Shown: positions 1 to 6,479, counted from the first letter of the stretch. The stretch: 6,780 nucleotides of DNA from Acidobacteriota bacterium (GCA_021798655.1 JAJZFE010000008.1:1-6780); one strand, 5' to 3'. Notes: generated by a model from the sequence alone, not told the origin. Made by a program: numbers and translations.

Positions 1-1174
1 GGCGGTGCGGCGGCTGCTGCTGGGGCCGCAGAGTTTGTTGTCGATGCCGGAGACGCTGGGGCCGGTGTACCACTCGGCGATGCTGGGCGCGCTGCTGCTG
101 GGTGTGGTCGCGGCGCTGATGGCGGCGGGGCTGGGCAAGGCGGTCCATGCGGTGGAGCGGTGGTTCGAGTCGCTGCCGGTGCACTGGATGTGGTGGCCGG
201 CGATTGGCGGGGTCGGCATCGGGCTGGGCGGGCTGGTGTTTCCGCGCGCGCTGGGCGTGGGCTACAGCGTGATGCAGCAGATGGTGACGGGCAGCGATGT
301 GACGTGGCGACTGCTGGCGGGGATCCTGCTGGTGAAGACGTCGATCTGGGTGTTCTCGCTGGGCAGCAACACGGCGGGGAGCATTCTGGCTCCGCTGCTG
401 GTGATTGGCGGGGCGCTGGGCGCGGCGATGGGGCACCTGATGCCGTTTATGCCGATGGGCGCGTGGGCGCTGGTGGGGATGACGTCGCTGCTGGCGGCGG
501 CGATTGGTGCTCCGCTGACGTGCGCGATGCTGGCACTGGAGCTGACGCACAACGGCGGTCTGATGCTGCCGGTGCTGCTGAGCTGCGTGGCTGCCTATGC
601 GGTGAGCGTGCTGGTGCAGCCGCGGTCGATGCTGACGGAGGGAATGAGCCGCCGGGGGCTGAATCCGACACGCGAGTATGGCGTGGACCCGTTGGAGACG
701 ATGCTGGTGAACCAGGCGATGCACACAAGCGTGTTTGCGCTGCCCGTGACGGCGACGCGGAAGGACGCGGTGGAGTGGCTGCGGGCGATGGAGGAGCGCG
801 GCGCGGCGGGATGGTCGCACTGGCAGAGGGTGTTTCCGCTGGTGGATGAGGACGGCAGGCTGTGCGGGATGCTGACGCGGGGAAGGATGATCGGGGTGGC
901 CGAGGCGCAGGAGATGGCGATGGGCAGGCCGCTGATGGAGGAGGCGAACCTGGAGCCGCAGACGCTGTCGCCCACCGATACGCTGCGGCGCTGTGCCGAG
1001 GTGATGGCCGAGAGCAAGCTGACGGCGTATCCGGTGGTGGATGCGCTGGGCAAGCTGGTGGGCGTGATGACGATTGAAGACGTGTTGAAGGGGCGCAGCG
1101 AGCAGACGCACCGCGAGCAGGACCGGGAACGAGTGATCCGGCTGCGTTGGCCGTTCGGGCGGCGGGCGGCGTAG
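1..1174 (+). CDS. CLC-family chloride channel/antiporter with C-terminal CBS pair (5' partial)
   Basis: The frame is open to the left edge (base 1 is the last base of a codon), so the N-terminal half, including the first chloride-binding loop and the gating glutamate, is outside the window. Visible residues are numbered from the GTG at base 5 (389 aa). Hydrophobic helices fill about 25-205. GSILAP at 125-130 matches the CLC G-x-F-x-P filter loop, and AAAIGAPLTCAMLALELT around 164-181 matches the conserved late-membrane helix. SMLT...RRG at 208-218 is the last-helix boundary, where the family usually has SIYT. A CBS pair follows at about 232-305 and 310-365, the second ending in VMTIEDVL. CLC proteins are inner-membrane dimers that move chloride or exchange it for protons; CBS pairs usually sense adenine nucleotides. 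The usual Phe of the filter loop and the Tyr of the last helix both appear as Leu. A basic tail ends the protein. Family assignment is firm; channel versus antiporter cannot be decided here. Confidence 0.9.
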   Translation, partial: AVRRLLLGPQSLLSMPETLGPVYHSAMLGALLLGVVAALMAAGLGKAVHAVERWFESLPVHWMWWPAIGGVGIGLGGLVFPRALGVGYSVMQQMVTGSDVTWRLLAGILLVKTSIWVFSLGSNTAGSILAPLLVIGGALGAAMGHLMPFMPMGAWALVGMTSLLAAAIGAPLTCAMLALELTHNGGLMLPVLLSCVAAYAVSVLVQPRSMLTEGMSRRGLNPTREYGVDPLETMLVNQAMHTSVFALPVTATRKDAVEWLRAMEERGAAGWSHWQRVFPLVDEDGRLCGMLTRGRMIGVAEAQEMAMGRPLMEEANLEPQTLSPTDTLRRCAEVMAESKLTAYPVVDALGKLVGVMTIEDVLKGRSEQTHREQDRERVIRLRWPFGRRAA

Positions 1175-1207
1175 CCGGAGAGACATTTGCGGAGCAACAT
1201 GTAAACT

Positions 1208-1264
1208 AGGCGGCGGAGGCATCCTGCAAACCCACATCTCAAAAAACGAGATGTGGGGCACCCG
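1208..1264 (+). repeat. Palindromic intergenic repeat, copy A
   Basis: A 57-bp unit centred on a perfect 10-bp inverted repeat: CCCACATCTC at 1231-1240, a 7-base loop, GAGATGTGGG at 1248-1257. It matches copy C at 53 of 57 positions without gaps, so the conserved unit includes flanks such as GGAGGCATCCTGC as well as the stem. It lies between the convergent chloride channel gene (stop at 1174) and the peptidase-like gene (stop at 1280), so it could stop or stabilise transcripts from both sides. No long T-run follows the stem on either strand, so it is not a classic intrinsic terminator. It resembles REP-type elements; I recall similar palindromes as common in Acidobacteriaceae intergenic regions, but have not verified this. 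Confidence 0.88.
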
Positions 1265-1279
1265 CCACCCGGCTTCTGA

Positions 1280-1741
1280 TTACAGAGATGTCTTTTTCTT
1301 GCGACCGAGGTAAATCTGCGTTGCGAAATGAGTGACCCGCCGTGGAATGTCAGCGTTTTGTGTCTCGGCTTCCTCAAGTAATCGGCGCGCTGGGTGGTCG
1401 GTGTCACTCGCGCCATTGTAGTACTGACGCAAGCTTTCGTGCAGCCTCTTCCAGCCTTTCGCATCAAAAGCATCATTGTTGCGCCGAAGCGCCCATTCCC
1501 ATGCGCTTGTTTCAGCATCAAGCTGCTCCCTTTCATTGGGGGGCCTATTGTCGGGGTCGCACTGTGTATGCCCTATTTCGTGGAGCGCAACTGCGAAGTC
1601 TCCCGAATCAGCAATATGCTTGACCCACACTCCCCTTTGTGCCCGATTAGCGCAATTTCTGTCGGCCTGAATCCATACAAGTGTGATGCCAAGCTCCTCA
1701 CATATCTGCTCGATTTTCGATTCCATTTCCTCGTTTGACAT
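1280..1741 (-). CDS. Small HExxH zinc-peptidase-like protein (possibly ImmA/IrrE-type)
   Basis: A 153-aa protein with ALHEIGH: H54, E55 and H58 form a HExxH zinc site. E77, in the following AETSAWEWA segment, is the plausible third ligand, the arrangement seen in ImmA/IrrE-like gluzincins. The N-terminal 45 residues look like a short alpha/beta lead-in, and the C-terminus is charged (GRKKKTSL). There is no signal peptide or membrane segment, so it is probably cytoplasmic. The ATG at 1741 is chosen because AGGAAGG lies 7 bases upstream. ImmA-type proteins usually cleave a phage or mobile-element repressor encoded by an adjacent XRE gene, but no such gene is visible. GC content (about 51% over 1321-1920) is well below its neighbours, and repeats lie on both sides, both suggesting acquisition by transfer. 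The HExxH fold is likely; the specific role is unknown. Confidence 0.8.
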   Translation of the reverse strand: MSNEEMESKIEQICEELGITLVWIQADRNCANRAQRGVWVKHIADSGDFAVALHEIGHTQCDPDNRPPNEREQLDAETSAWEWALRRNNDAFDAKGWKRLHESLRQYYNGASDTDHPARRLLEEAETQNADIPRRVTHFATQIYLGRKKKTSL

Positions 1742-1748
1742 TTTGTAG

Positions 1749-1755
1749 CCTTCCT
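1749..1755 (-). promoter_or_regulatory. Shine-Dalgarno of the HExxH gene
   Basis: On the minus strand this reads AGGAAGG, 7 bases before the ATG at 1741. It is the clearest ribosome binding site in the window and fixes the start of the peptidase-like gene. A TATAGT box at 1792-1787 (minus strand) could be its -10 element, but no convincing -35 precedes it. Confidence 0.7.
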
Positions 1756-1890
1756 GGCCATCTATTGGGCCGGTAGTTTGTCCTGCACTATATCAACACT
1801 GGGTAGTTGAGAACTTTGAGAGCTAATTTTCTCAGCTGCGGCTACTTACTGGAAAAACAAGATTGGAATCTTGCGCATCTGCAACTGACT

Positions 1891-1940
1891 TGGCGGGCTG
1901 CCCACATCTTGTCTTTTGAGATGTGGGGTCGCACCATGCC
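1891..1940 (-). repeat. Palindromic intergenic repeat, copy B (inverted, diverged)
   Basis: The reverse complement aligns without gaps to 50 bp of copy A with 41 identities. Divergence is mostly in the flanks. Stem arms CCCACATCT (1901-1909) and AGATGTGGG (1919-1927) stay perfectly paired over 9 bp; the tenth pair is lost. This is the pattern expected if the stem is what is maintained. It lies about 150 bases upstream of the peptidase-like gene, opposite in orientation to copies A and C. Confidence 0.8.
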
Positions 1941-2120
1941 AGCTTGCATGCTTGACTCCGAGAGTGAAGCGTCTTTATGGTCACGAGCATCGCAGCGTTG
2001 CGCGAGCAGGGAGAGCGCCACAGGGGTCGAGGAGGCCTGGCTTTTGTCGGGGGACGTGTGTTGAGCGCAGAACCGTTCAGGTAGAGCGGCCGTTGATGTA
2101 TGCGGGACGGAGAAGAGTAG

Positions 2121-2177
2121 AGGCGGTGGAGGCATCCTGCTAACCCACATCTCAAAGAGCGAGATGTGGGGCACCCG
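2121..2177 (+). repeat. Palindromic intergenic repeat, copy C
   Basis: A 57-bp unit with arms CCCACATCTC (2144-2153) and GAGATGTGGG (2161-2170) around a 7-base loop. It differs from copy A at four positions, two of them in the loop, and has the same orientation. It lies 80 bases beyond the stop of the minus-strand glutaredoxin gene, so it would form a hairpin in that transcript's 3' end. Confidence 0.88.
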
Positions 2178-2257
2178 GATTTGTGGAGGGCGGATGGCCG
2201 GAAGGGGACGGTTGAGAGGTGGAGCGTTCGGAATTGTGGTGAGGGAGCGGTGCGGTT

Positions 2258-2512
2258 CTACTGCGAGATGCCGAGGAGTTCGGACATCTCGTCGTAGAGG
2301 AAGCCGTGGCCTGGTTTGTACGGCTGCACCCAGCGGCCGTCGAGGACGAACTGCGGGATGGCGCGTTTGCCGGTGTGGGCGATGACGTCCTGCGCGGCGC
2401 CGGGGGTGGTCTCGATGTTGACCTCGGTGAAGGGGATGTCGTGCTGGAGGAGGAAGCGCTTGGCCTCGCGGCAGTCGCGGCACCAGTCGGCGGTGTAGAG
2501 CTTGAGGTCCAT
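2258..2512 (-). CDS. Glutaredoxin family protein
   Basis: An 84-aa single-domain thioredoxin-fold protein, the usual length for a glutaredoxin or NrdH-type redoxin. The N-terminal strand MDLKLYTADW leads into the dithiol active site C11-R-D-C14. The segment RAIPQFVLDGRWV at 50-62 holds the expected cis-proline (P53) and the following beta-hairpin. Such proteins reduce disulfides or glutathionylated thiols in the cytoplasm; the exact reductant and substrate cannot be read from this sequence. The frame stays open upstream, but homology begins at the ATG at 2512 and the upstream translation is low-complexity Pro/Arg/Ser, so this start is preferred despite the lack of a clear Shine-Dalgarno. It is divergent from the exported-protein gene, with a 97-base gap, and is followed by repeat copy C. 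Confidence 0.88.
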   Translation of the reverse strand: MDLKLYTADWCRDCREAKRFLLQHDIPFTEVNIETTPGAAQDVIAHTGKRAIPQFVLDGRWVQPYKPGHGFLYDEMSELLGISQ

Positions 2513-2609
2513 TGTTCTATTTTCGTCGAAGTGTGGGGTGGAGGGGAAGCGGTGGCGGCAGCGGGCGGGAGGATTTGATCCACGGCGGGTCGCGTGCGAT
2601 GCTGGGAGG

Positions 2610-3062
2610 ATGATGCGACGGATACTGCTGGGGTTGTTGGTGCTGGGCTGGGGTGCGAGTGGAGTGGCGCAGGACGCGGGTAACTGGCGCGCAGCGAGCG
2701 AGAATGCGCGCACGATCACCGGGGACGTGTACCTGACCGGCGGCAAGGTGACGATCAACTTTGCGCCGTTCACGATTGCGGAGATCCGCAGCCTGCAGCC
2801 GGCGGAGTTGGGCGCGGTGTTCGATGCGGCGGCCGATGGGCCGGGGAGCGGGCGTCTGTACCGCGTGGCGATCCCGGCGGCGAAGCGGTTCCTGCACAAG
2901 AACTCGCTGTGCGGAGGGGAAGACGCGCAGTGGATGCTGAGCTATGTGAGCGGCCACAGCCTGCAGCTGGCGTTCTTTTCGGGCAGCACCGCGCCGGTGT
3001 TGAGCGCGGAAGCGATGGCGAACGGATCGGAGATCTGCGGGGTCTTCGGGTACGTGAAGTAG
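2610..3062 (+). CDS. Small exported protein of unknown function
   Basis: A 150-aa product starting with a typical signal peptide: basic MMRR, hydrophobic ILLGLLVLGWGASG, and a probable cleavage after GVA or VAQ near residues 20-21. The mature part is about 130 residues with no further membrane segment, so it should be periplasmic or secreted. It contains SENARTITGDVYLTGGKVTI (about 30-49), LYRVAIPA (83-90), a central Cys at 101 in LCGGED and a second Cys at 143 in EICGVFGYVK. The two cysteines could form one disulfide. The layout, starting near ARTITGD and ending CGVFGYVK, reminds me of conserved bacterial exported proteins without assigned function; I cannot name the family. Two adjacent ATGs (2610 and 2613) are possible. 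GGGAGG at 2604-2609 touches the first and lies 3 bases from the second, so 2613 is about as likely. It converges with dapA, 25 bases between stops. Confidence 0.75.
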   Translation: MMRRILLGLLVLGWGASGVAQDAGNWRAASENARTITGDVYLTGGKVTINFAPFTIAEIRSLQPAELGAVFDAAADGPGSGRLYRVAIPAAKRFLHKNSLCGGEDAQWMLSYVSGHSLQLAFFSGSTAPVLSAEAMANGSEICGVFGYVK

Positions 3063-3087
3063 GGCGGACCGCAGCGCAGGTGAGGGC

Positions 3088-3972
3088 TTAGCTGAGCTGG
3101 CCGACGGTGCGAAGCAGAGCGGCGAGTTTGTTGCGGGTGGCTTCGGTGACGGGGACCATGGGGAGGCGGAGGTTCTCTGCGCCGCGGCCGAGCAGGGCGA
3201 GCGATGCCTTGATGGGCGCGGGGCTGGGCTCGATGAAGTGGGCCTGCATGAGAGCGAAGAACTTTGCGTTGAGGGAACGGGCGGTGGCCCAGTCGCCCGC
3301 GAGGGCCGCGTTGACCATCTGTGCGATGGGGCCGGGGACAGCGTTGGAGGCCACCGAGATCAATCCGACGCCGCCCAGCGCGATGACGGGGAGGGCGAGT
3401 GCGTCGTCGCCGGCGAAGATCTTGAAGTCGGCCGGGGCCTGTGCGAGCAGCTCGGTGATCTGGCCCATGACGCCGGAAGACTCCTTGATGCCGACGATGT
3501 TTTTGATCTCGGCGAGGCGGAGAACGGTCTCAGGCAGCAGGTTGGTGGCGGTGCGGCCGGGGATGTTGTAGAGGAGGATGGGCAGATCGACGGCCTCGGC
3601 GATGGCGCGGAAGTGCTGGTACTGTCCCTCCTGGCCGGGGCGGTTGTAGTAGGGGTTAGCGGTGAGGATGCCGGTGAGGCCAGGGAGCGCGGCGAGCTTC
3701 TTTGCGTTGAGGACGGCCTGCGCGGTGCTGTTGTGGGTGCAGCCGGCAAAGACGGGCGCGCGGCCGGCGGCGGTCTCGATGGTGATCTCGACGACGCGGA
3801 GCCACTCCTGCTCGGTGAGCGTGGAGGCCTCTCCGGTGGTGCCGCAGGGGATGAGAACGGAGACGCCGCTTTCGATCTGCCAGGCGACGTGGGCGCGCAG
3901 TGCGGGCTCGTCGAGCGAGCCGTTTGGAGCGAAGGGGGTGACGAGAGCGGTGCCGCAGCCGGAGAGATTCAT
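3088..3972 (-). CDS. dapA: 4-hydroxy-tetrahydrodipicolinate synthase
   Basis: A full-length 294-aa DapA that condenses pyruvate with L-aspartate-4-semialdehyde, the first committed step toward diaminopimelate (cell wall) and lysine. It is a cytoplasmic TIM barrel, usually a tetramer. The key residues are present: GTTGE at 44-48 (Thr46 of the proton relay), Tyr109 in PYYNRP, Tyr135 and Arg140 in YNIPGRT, and the Schiff-base Lys163 in GIKESSG, all two residues later than in the E. coli enzyme. GDDALALP at 188-195 and GGVGLISVASN at 200-210 are also typical. The ATG at 3972 gives the expected N-terminus (GCGTALVTPF); there is no strong Shine-Dalgarno. It follows the TMEM175 gene on the same strand by 42 bases and could be co-transcribed with it, but no functional link is evident. 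Some DapA relatives (NanA, KDG aldolase types) share the fold; the motif set favours DapA. Confidence 0.95.
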   Translation of the reverse strand: MNLSGCGTALVTPFAPNGSLDEPALRAHVAWQIESGVSVLIPCGTTGEASTLTEQEWLRVVEITIETAAGRAPVFAGCTHNSTAQAVLNAKKLAALPGLTGILTANPYYNRPGQEGQYQHFRAIAEAVDLPILLYNIPGRTATNLLPETVLRLAEIKNIVGIKESSGVMGQITELLAQAPADFKIFAGDDALALPVIALGGVGLISVASNAVPGPIAQMVNAALAGDWATARSLNAKFFALMQAHFIEPSPAPIKASLALLGRGAENLRLPMVPVTEATRNKLAALLRTVGQLS

Positions 3973-4014
3973 ACCGAGTGTGAGTTTACCGCGAAGTGGT
4001 GTGGGAGAGCGCAG

Positions 4015-4584
4015 CTAACGAAAGAGCTTGCGCGGGGGAACGAGCCAGAGGATGGCGACCAGAATCAACATGCCGAGCGAGGCGTACGGCGAAAAGAAGG
4101 CAACGGGGATGGCGCCGAGGTAGAGCGAGGTGGAGGTGAACAGCTTTGCGGGCCCGTCCGTGGACCTGCTGCCGCTGGTGCGGCAGATGATGGCGGAGAG
4201 CACCGTCCAGGAGATGGCGGGGAGCACAGAGACGACAGCGTAGAGCGCGATGGAGAACGATGAGATGCCGCGCTCGCCGACCCAGCGTGCGGCGAAGGGA
4301 AACAGCGACAGGCAGAAGAGGAAGGTGAGGTTGGCCCAGAGGATGCCGTGGGTGGATCGTTCGGCGTCGTCGAGAAGGTAGTGATGATTGACCCAGTAGA
4401 TGCCGACCTGGACGAAGCTGAGCAGGTAGATGAAGAGCGTGGGAGCGATGGCATGGAGGCTGTCGAGGTTGGAGAGCGCGCGATCGGGGACGTGCAGCTC
4501 CAGCACCATGATGGTGATGATGACGGCGATGACGCCGTCGGAGAAGGCTTCCATGCGAGCGGTGCTGAGCTGTTCGGTGGCCAT
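4015..4584 (-). CDS. TMEM175 (DUF1211) family potassium channel
   Basis: A 189-aa integral membrane protein. The first helix carries the family signature RMEAFSDGVIAVIITIMVLEL (R10, then F14-S15-D16), which lines the pore in TMEM175 channels. IYWVNHHYLL at 62-71, between helices two and three, is another family hallmark. Hydrophobic segments at about 17-30, 43-64, 80-99, 107-134, 152-167 and 168-184 fit the six-helix bacterial subunit, which assembles as a tetramer. Bacterial members conduct potassium in the inner membrane. The ATG at 4584 puts the signature ten residues in, as is usual; the frame extends upstream but reads low-complexity there. The C-terminus is short and basic (PPRKLFR). 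It lies 91 bases after the aminopeptidase stop, so it may have its own promoter, and 42 bases before dapA. Confidence 0.88.
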   Translation of the reverse strand: MATEQLSTARMEAFSDGVIAVIITIMVLELHVPDRALSNLDSLHAIAPTLFIYLLSFVQVGIYWVNHHYLLDDAERSTHGILWANLTFLFCLSLFPFAARWVGERGISSFSIALYAVVSVLPAISWTVLSAIICRTSGSRSTDGPAKLFTSTSLYLGAIPVAFFSPYASLGMLILVAILWLVPPRKLFR

Positions 4585-4675
4585 GAGGTGACAGGATATC
4601 GCAAATGCGGGCAGGCTTCGCACAGAGCGGAAGCGTGGCCGCTGGAGCTGATTCCTTCCTGCGAGAGGGCCAGCG

Positions 4676-5998
4676 TTAGACCCAGTCGCCGTCGCGCATG
4701 AGGGGCTCGGGAGTGCCGTCGGCGTCGATGCCATCGACGTTCATGGTGGGACCGCCGATCATCCAGTCGACGTGGATGAGGCTCTCGTTGGCGCCGAGAG
4801 CCGCAAGTTCAGCGGGCGTGAGCTTGTCGCCGTCGATGAGGCAGGTGGAGTAGGCCTGGCCGAGTGCGATGTGGCTGGCGGCGTTCTCGTCGAAGAGCGT
4901 GTTCCAGAAGAGGATGCCGGACTGCGCGATGGGCGAGGGGTTGGGCACGAGCGCGACCTCGCCGAGCTGGCGTGCGCCCTCGTCGGTGGAGATGAGCTTG
5001 TTGAGCGCGGCCTCACCGGCGCTCGCGGTGGCGTGGGTGATCCTGCCGTCGACGAAGGTACAGCGGATGTTTTCGATGAGCGTGCCCTGATGGGAGAGCG
5101 GTTTGGATGCGGAGACGTGGCCGTTGACGCGCGACTTGTGCGGCGTGGTGAAGCACTCTTCAGTGGGGATGTTGGCGTTGCAGTAGATGCCGTTGCCAGC
5201 GGTGGTGCCTCCGCCGGCCCAGAGGTGGTTGTCGGCAAGGCCGACGGTGAGGTCGGTGGCGTTGTCCGCTGTGTGGAAGCGCAGGGAGTGGTAGCGTTTG
5301 GCGTTGAGGAACTCGACGCGGCTGCGGAGGTTGGCGTTGTGCTGCTTCCAGTCGGCGATGAAGTCGTCGCCGGTGATGCGGGAGCAGAAGAAGATGGCTT
5401 CCCAGAGCCTGGTGAGCGCGGTGTCGGCGTCGTCGTTGGGGAAGACGAGCGCGGCCCATGCGGGGGTGGCGGCGGCGACGATGGTCCAGTTGATGTCGTG
5501 ACGGGTGATGAACTCGAGCGCCGGTTTGTAGGCCTTCGAGACAGCGACGTTGGCGCGGGAGACTTTGTCGGGGTCTTGTCCGGCGAGCAGTGCGGGGTTG
5601 GCGCCGGCGATGGCCATGCGCGCGGCTCCGGATTTGAAGGCCTCGGCAACGCCGTTGTAGAGCCAGGTGGGCGCGTAGTCGAAGCTGTCGCTGGAGGCGT
5701 GCTGGTAGCGCGCGAGGGTGCTCGCGTCGTCGGAGTAGAGCGTGGTGACGTGCTTGACGCCGGCCTTGTACGCGTGTGCGGTGATGAGGCGCGCGAGCGG
5801 CAGCGCGTCGATGGGCGCGGTGAGGTAGAGCTCCTGCGCGGGGGTCTGGCCTTCGTGGATGCCGAGTCCGATGCGCACGGCGACTTCGGCGAGGCGGTCG
5901 AGCTTCTGTTCAAACGAGAGGGCAGCGAAGACGGAGGGTGCGAGGGTTGCGGCAGAGCTCAGGCTTTCAAGGGTAGGCGGCACGGCGAAAGTTCGCAA
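4676..5998 (-). CDS. M29 family metallo-aminopeptidase
   Basis: A cytoplasmic aminopeptidase of the AmpS/AmpT (thermophilic aminopeptidase) family that removes N-terminal residues from peptides using two metal ions. Counting from the TTG at 5998 (440 aa), the metal ligands are E281 (PTEECFTTPHKSRVNG), E347 (LGEVALVP), H376 and Y383 (SHIALGQAY), and H409 and D411 (HVDWMIG). The first four keep the same spacing I recall for Thermus AmpT. The homologous body starts about residue 29 (FEQKLDRLAEVAVRIG). No ATG lies in frame before it. The candidates are TTG at 5998, 10 bases after the marR stop, or GTG at 5983; neither has a Shine-Dalgarno, so translation is probably coupled to marR. The resulting N-terminal extension of roughly 25 residues, weakly hydrophobic and Ala/Ser-rich, is unusual. 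Family call is firm; start uncertain. Confidence 0.93.
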   Translation of the reverse strand: MRTFAVPPTLESLSSAATLAPSVFAALSFEQKLDRLAEVAVRIGLGIHEGQTPAQELYLTAPIDALPLARLITAHAYKAGVKHVTTLYSDDASTLARYQHASSDSFDYAPTWLYNGVAEAFKSGAARMAIAGANPALLAGQDPDKVSRANVAVSKAYKPALEFITRHDINWTIVAAATPAWAALVFPNDDADTALTRLWEAIFFCSRITGDDFIADWKQHNANLRSRVEFLNAKRYHSLRFHTADNATDLTVGLADNHLWAGGGTTAGNGIYCNANIPTEECFTTPHKSRVNGHVSASKPLSHQGTLIENIRCTFVDGRITHATASAGEAALNKLISTDEGARQLGEVALVPNPSPIAQSGILFWNTLFDENAASHIALGQAYSTCLIDGDKLTPAELAALGANESLIHVDWMIGGPTMNVDGIDADGTPEPLMRDGDWV

Positions 5999-6008
5999 GC
6001 GTGTGCGG

Positions 6009-6449
6009 CTAGTGGCGGGGCGACTCGGAGAGCGTGCGGACGGTGCGGAGCGCGGATTTGAGCGCGTCCTTGCCGACGCTGTGTTCGAAGCCGCGTTGCA
6101 GCTTGTCCAGCGCGCCGATGACGCGGACGGCGGTCTTGCGTCCCTGGGGCCGGAGGGCGAGGTGGTACGCGCGGGCATCGGTGGGGTCGATGCGGCGCTG
6201 GACGAGGCCGCGGGCTTCGAGCGAGGAGATGCAGTGGCTGACGTTGCCGCGCGTGGTGCCGAAGGTGTCGGCGAGGTGCGAGGGCTTGACGGCGGCGGGG
6301 GACTCGAAGAAGAGTGCAGCGAGGATGAGTGCTTCGAGAAAGTTGAGATCGTCGGCACGGAGCAGATGGGCGGTCAGCGCGTCGAAGCGGCGCGCGGCGA
6401 GGCTGATGCAGAACATGGGGCTTTCTTCGAGGAAGGTTTCGATGCGCAT
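6009..6449 (-). CDS. MarR-family transcriptional regulator
   Basis: A 146-aa winged-helix regulator. Helices at about 10-50 form the dimer and ligand-binding part. The helix-turn-helix is at about 56-82 (SHLADTFGTTRGNVSHCISSLEARGLV). The wing carries the family's D-x-R signature in RRIDPTDARAYHLAL (86-100), and a C-terminal dimerisation helix follows. MarR proteins are cytoplasmic dimers that usually repress their own operon and neighbours until a small ligand or oxidant releases them. The frame opens at a TTG at 6479, but that codon lies inside the palindrome. The ATG at 6449 is preferred, with AAAAGG 9 bases upstream. It is the first gene of an operon with the M29 aminopeptidase and is divergent from the TonB-receptor-like gene. 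C14 and C73 are its only cysteines; redox sensing is possible but unsupported. Confidence 0.9.
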   Translation of the reverse strand: MRIETFLEESPMFCISLAARRFDALTAHLLRADDLNFLEALILAALFFESPAAVKPSHLADTFGTTRGNVSHCISSLEARGLVQRRIDPTDARAYHLALRPQGRKTAVRVIGALDKLQRGFEHSVGKDALKSALRTVRTLSESPRH

Positions 6450-6462
6450 GAGTCGGTGCCTT

Positions 6463-6479
6463 TTGATTGAGTAAATCAA
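6463..6479. promoter_or_regulatory. Palindromic operator candidate for the MarR protein
   Basis: TTGATTgagtaAATCAA: perfect 6-bp arms with a 5-base spacer, 17 bp in total, the size and symmetry expected for a MarR dimer site. On the minus strand it runs from the -10-like GATAAT to the AAAAGG ribosome binding site of marR. Bound protein would therefore block transcription start. It is AT-rich in a GC-rich context, making chance symmetry less likely. Binding itself is inference. Confidence 0.65.

Larger units (their letters stand above)
1742..2257. other. Gene-poor stretch carrying two repeat copies
   Basis: About 500 bases between the start of the peptidase-like gene and the end of the glutaredoxin gene. 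It holds repeat copies B and C. The left part (1741-1860) is the most AT-rich of the window, about 44% GC by hand count. Short frames here translate straight through the palindromes and have no ribosome binding site or recognisable family, so I do not call a gene. There is no transposase fragment or tRNA that I can see. Confidence 0.6.

Noticed and set aside
1231..1257. Copy A hairpin as a rho-independent terminator
   Set aside because: A 10-bp stem is present, but only three T follow on the minus strand and none on the plus strand, so I call it a repeat, not a terminator.
595..1536. Minus-strand frame of 313 codons across the CLC gene 3' end and copy A
   Set aside because: It overlaps two well-supported genes and translates through the palindromic repeat; Ser/Arg-rich with no domain.
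1807..2064. Small plus-strand frame of 85 codons in the islet
   Set aside because: Starts at a TTG without a ribosome binding site and reads through repeat copy B.
3238..4263. Long plus-strand open frame opposite dapA, 341 codons
   Set aside because: Gly/Glu/Asp-rich translation with no family resemblance; it is the antisense shadow of dapA and the TMEM175 gene in GC-rich DNA.
4505..4535. Run of GATGGTGATGATGACGGCGATGACG that looks like a trinucleotide repeat
   Set aside because: It is the coding sequence of the Ile/Val-rich first helix of the TMEM175 protein, not a microsatellite.
4627..4644. Short inverted repeat AGCGG...CCGCT between the aminopeptidase and TMEM175 genes
   Set aside because: Five-bp GC arms with an 8-base loop and no T-run; expected by chance at this base composition.
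4772..6061. Plus-strand open frame of 429 codons opposite the aminopeptidase
   Set aside because: Low-complexity Gly/Val/Glu translation lying antisense to a clear M29 enzyme with all metal ligands.
6450..6479. Ten-residue longer MarR starting at TTG 6479
   Set aside because: That codon lies within the palindrome next to the -10-like box; the ATG at 6449 has a ribosome binding site and gives the usual N-terminus.
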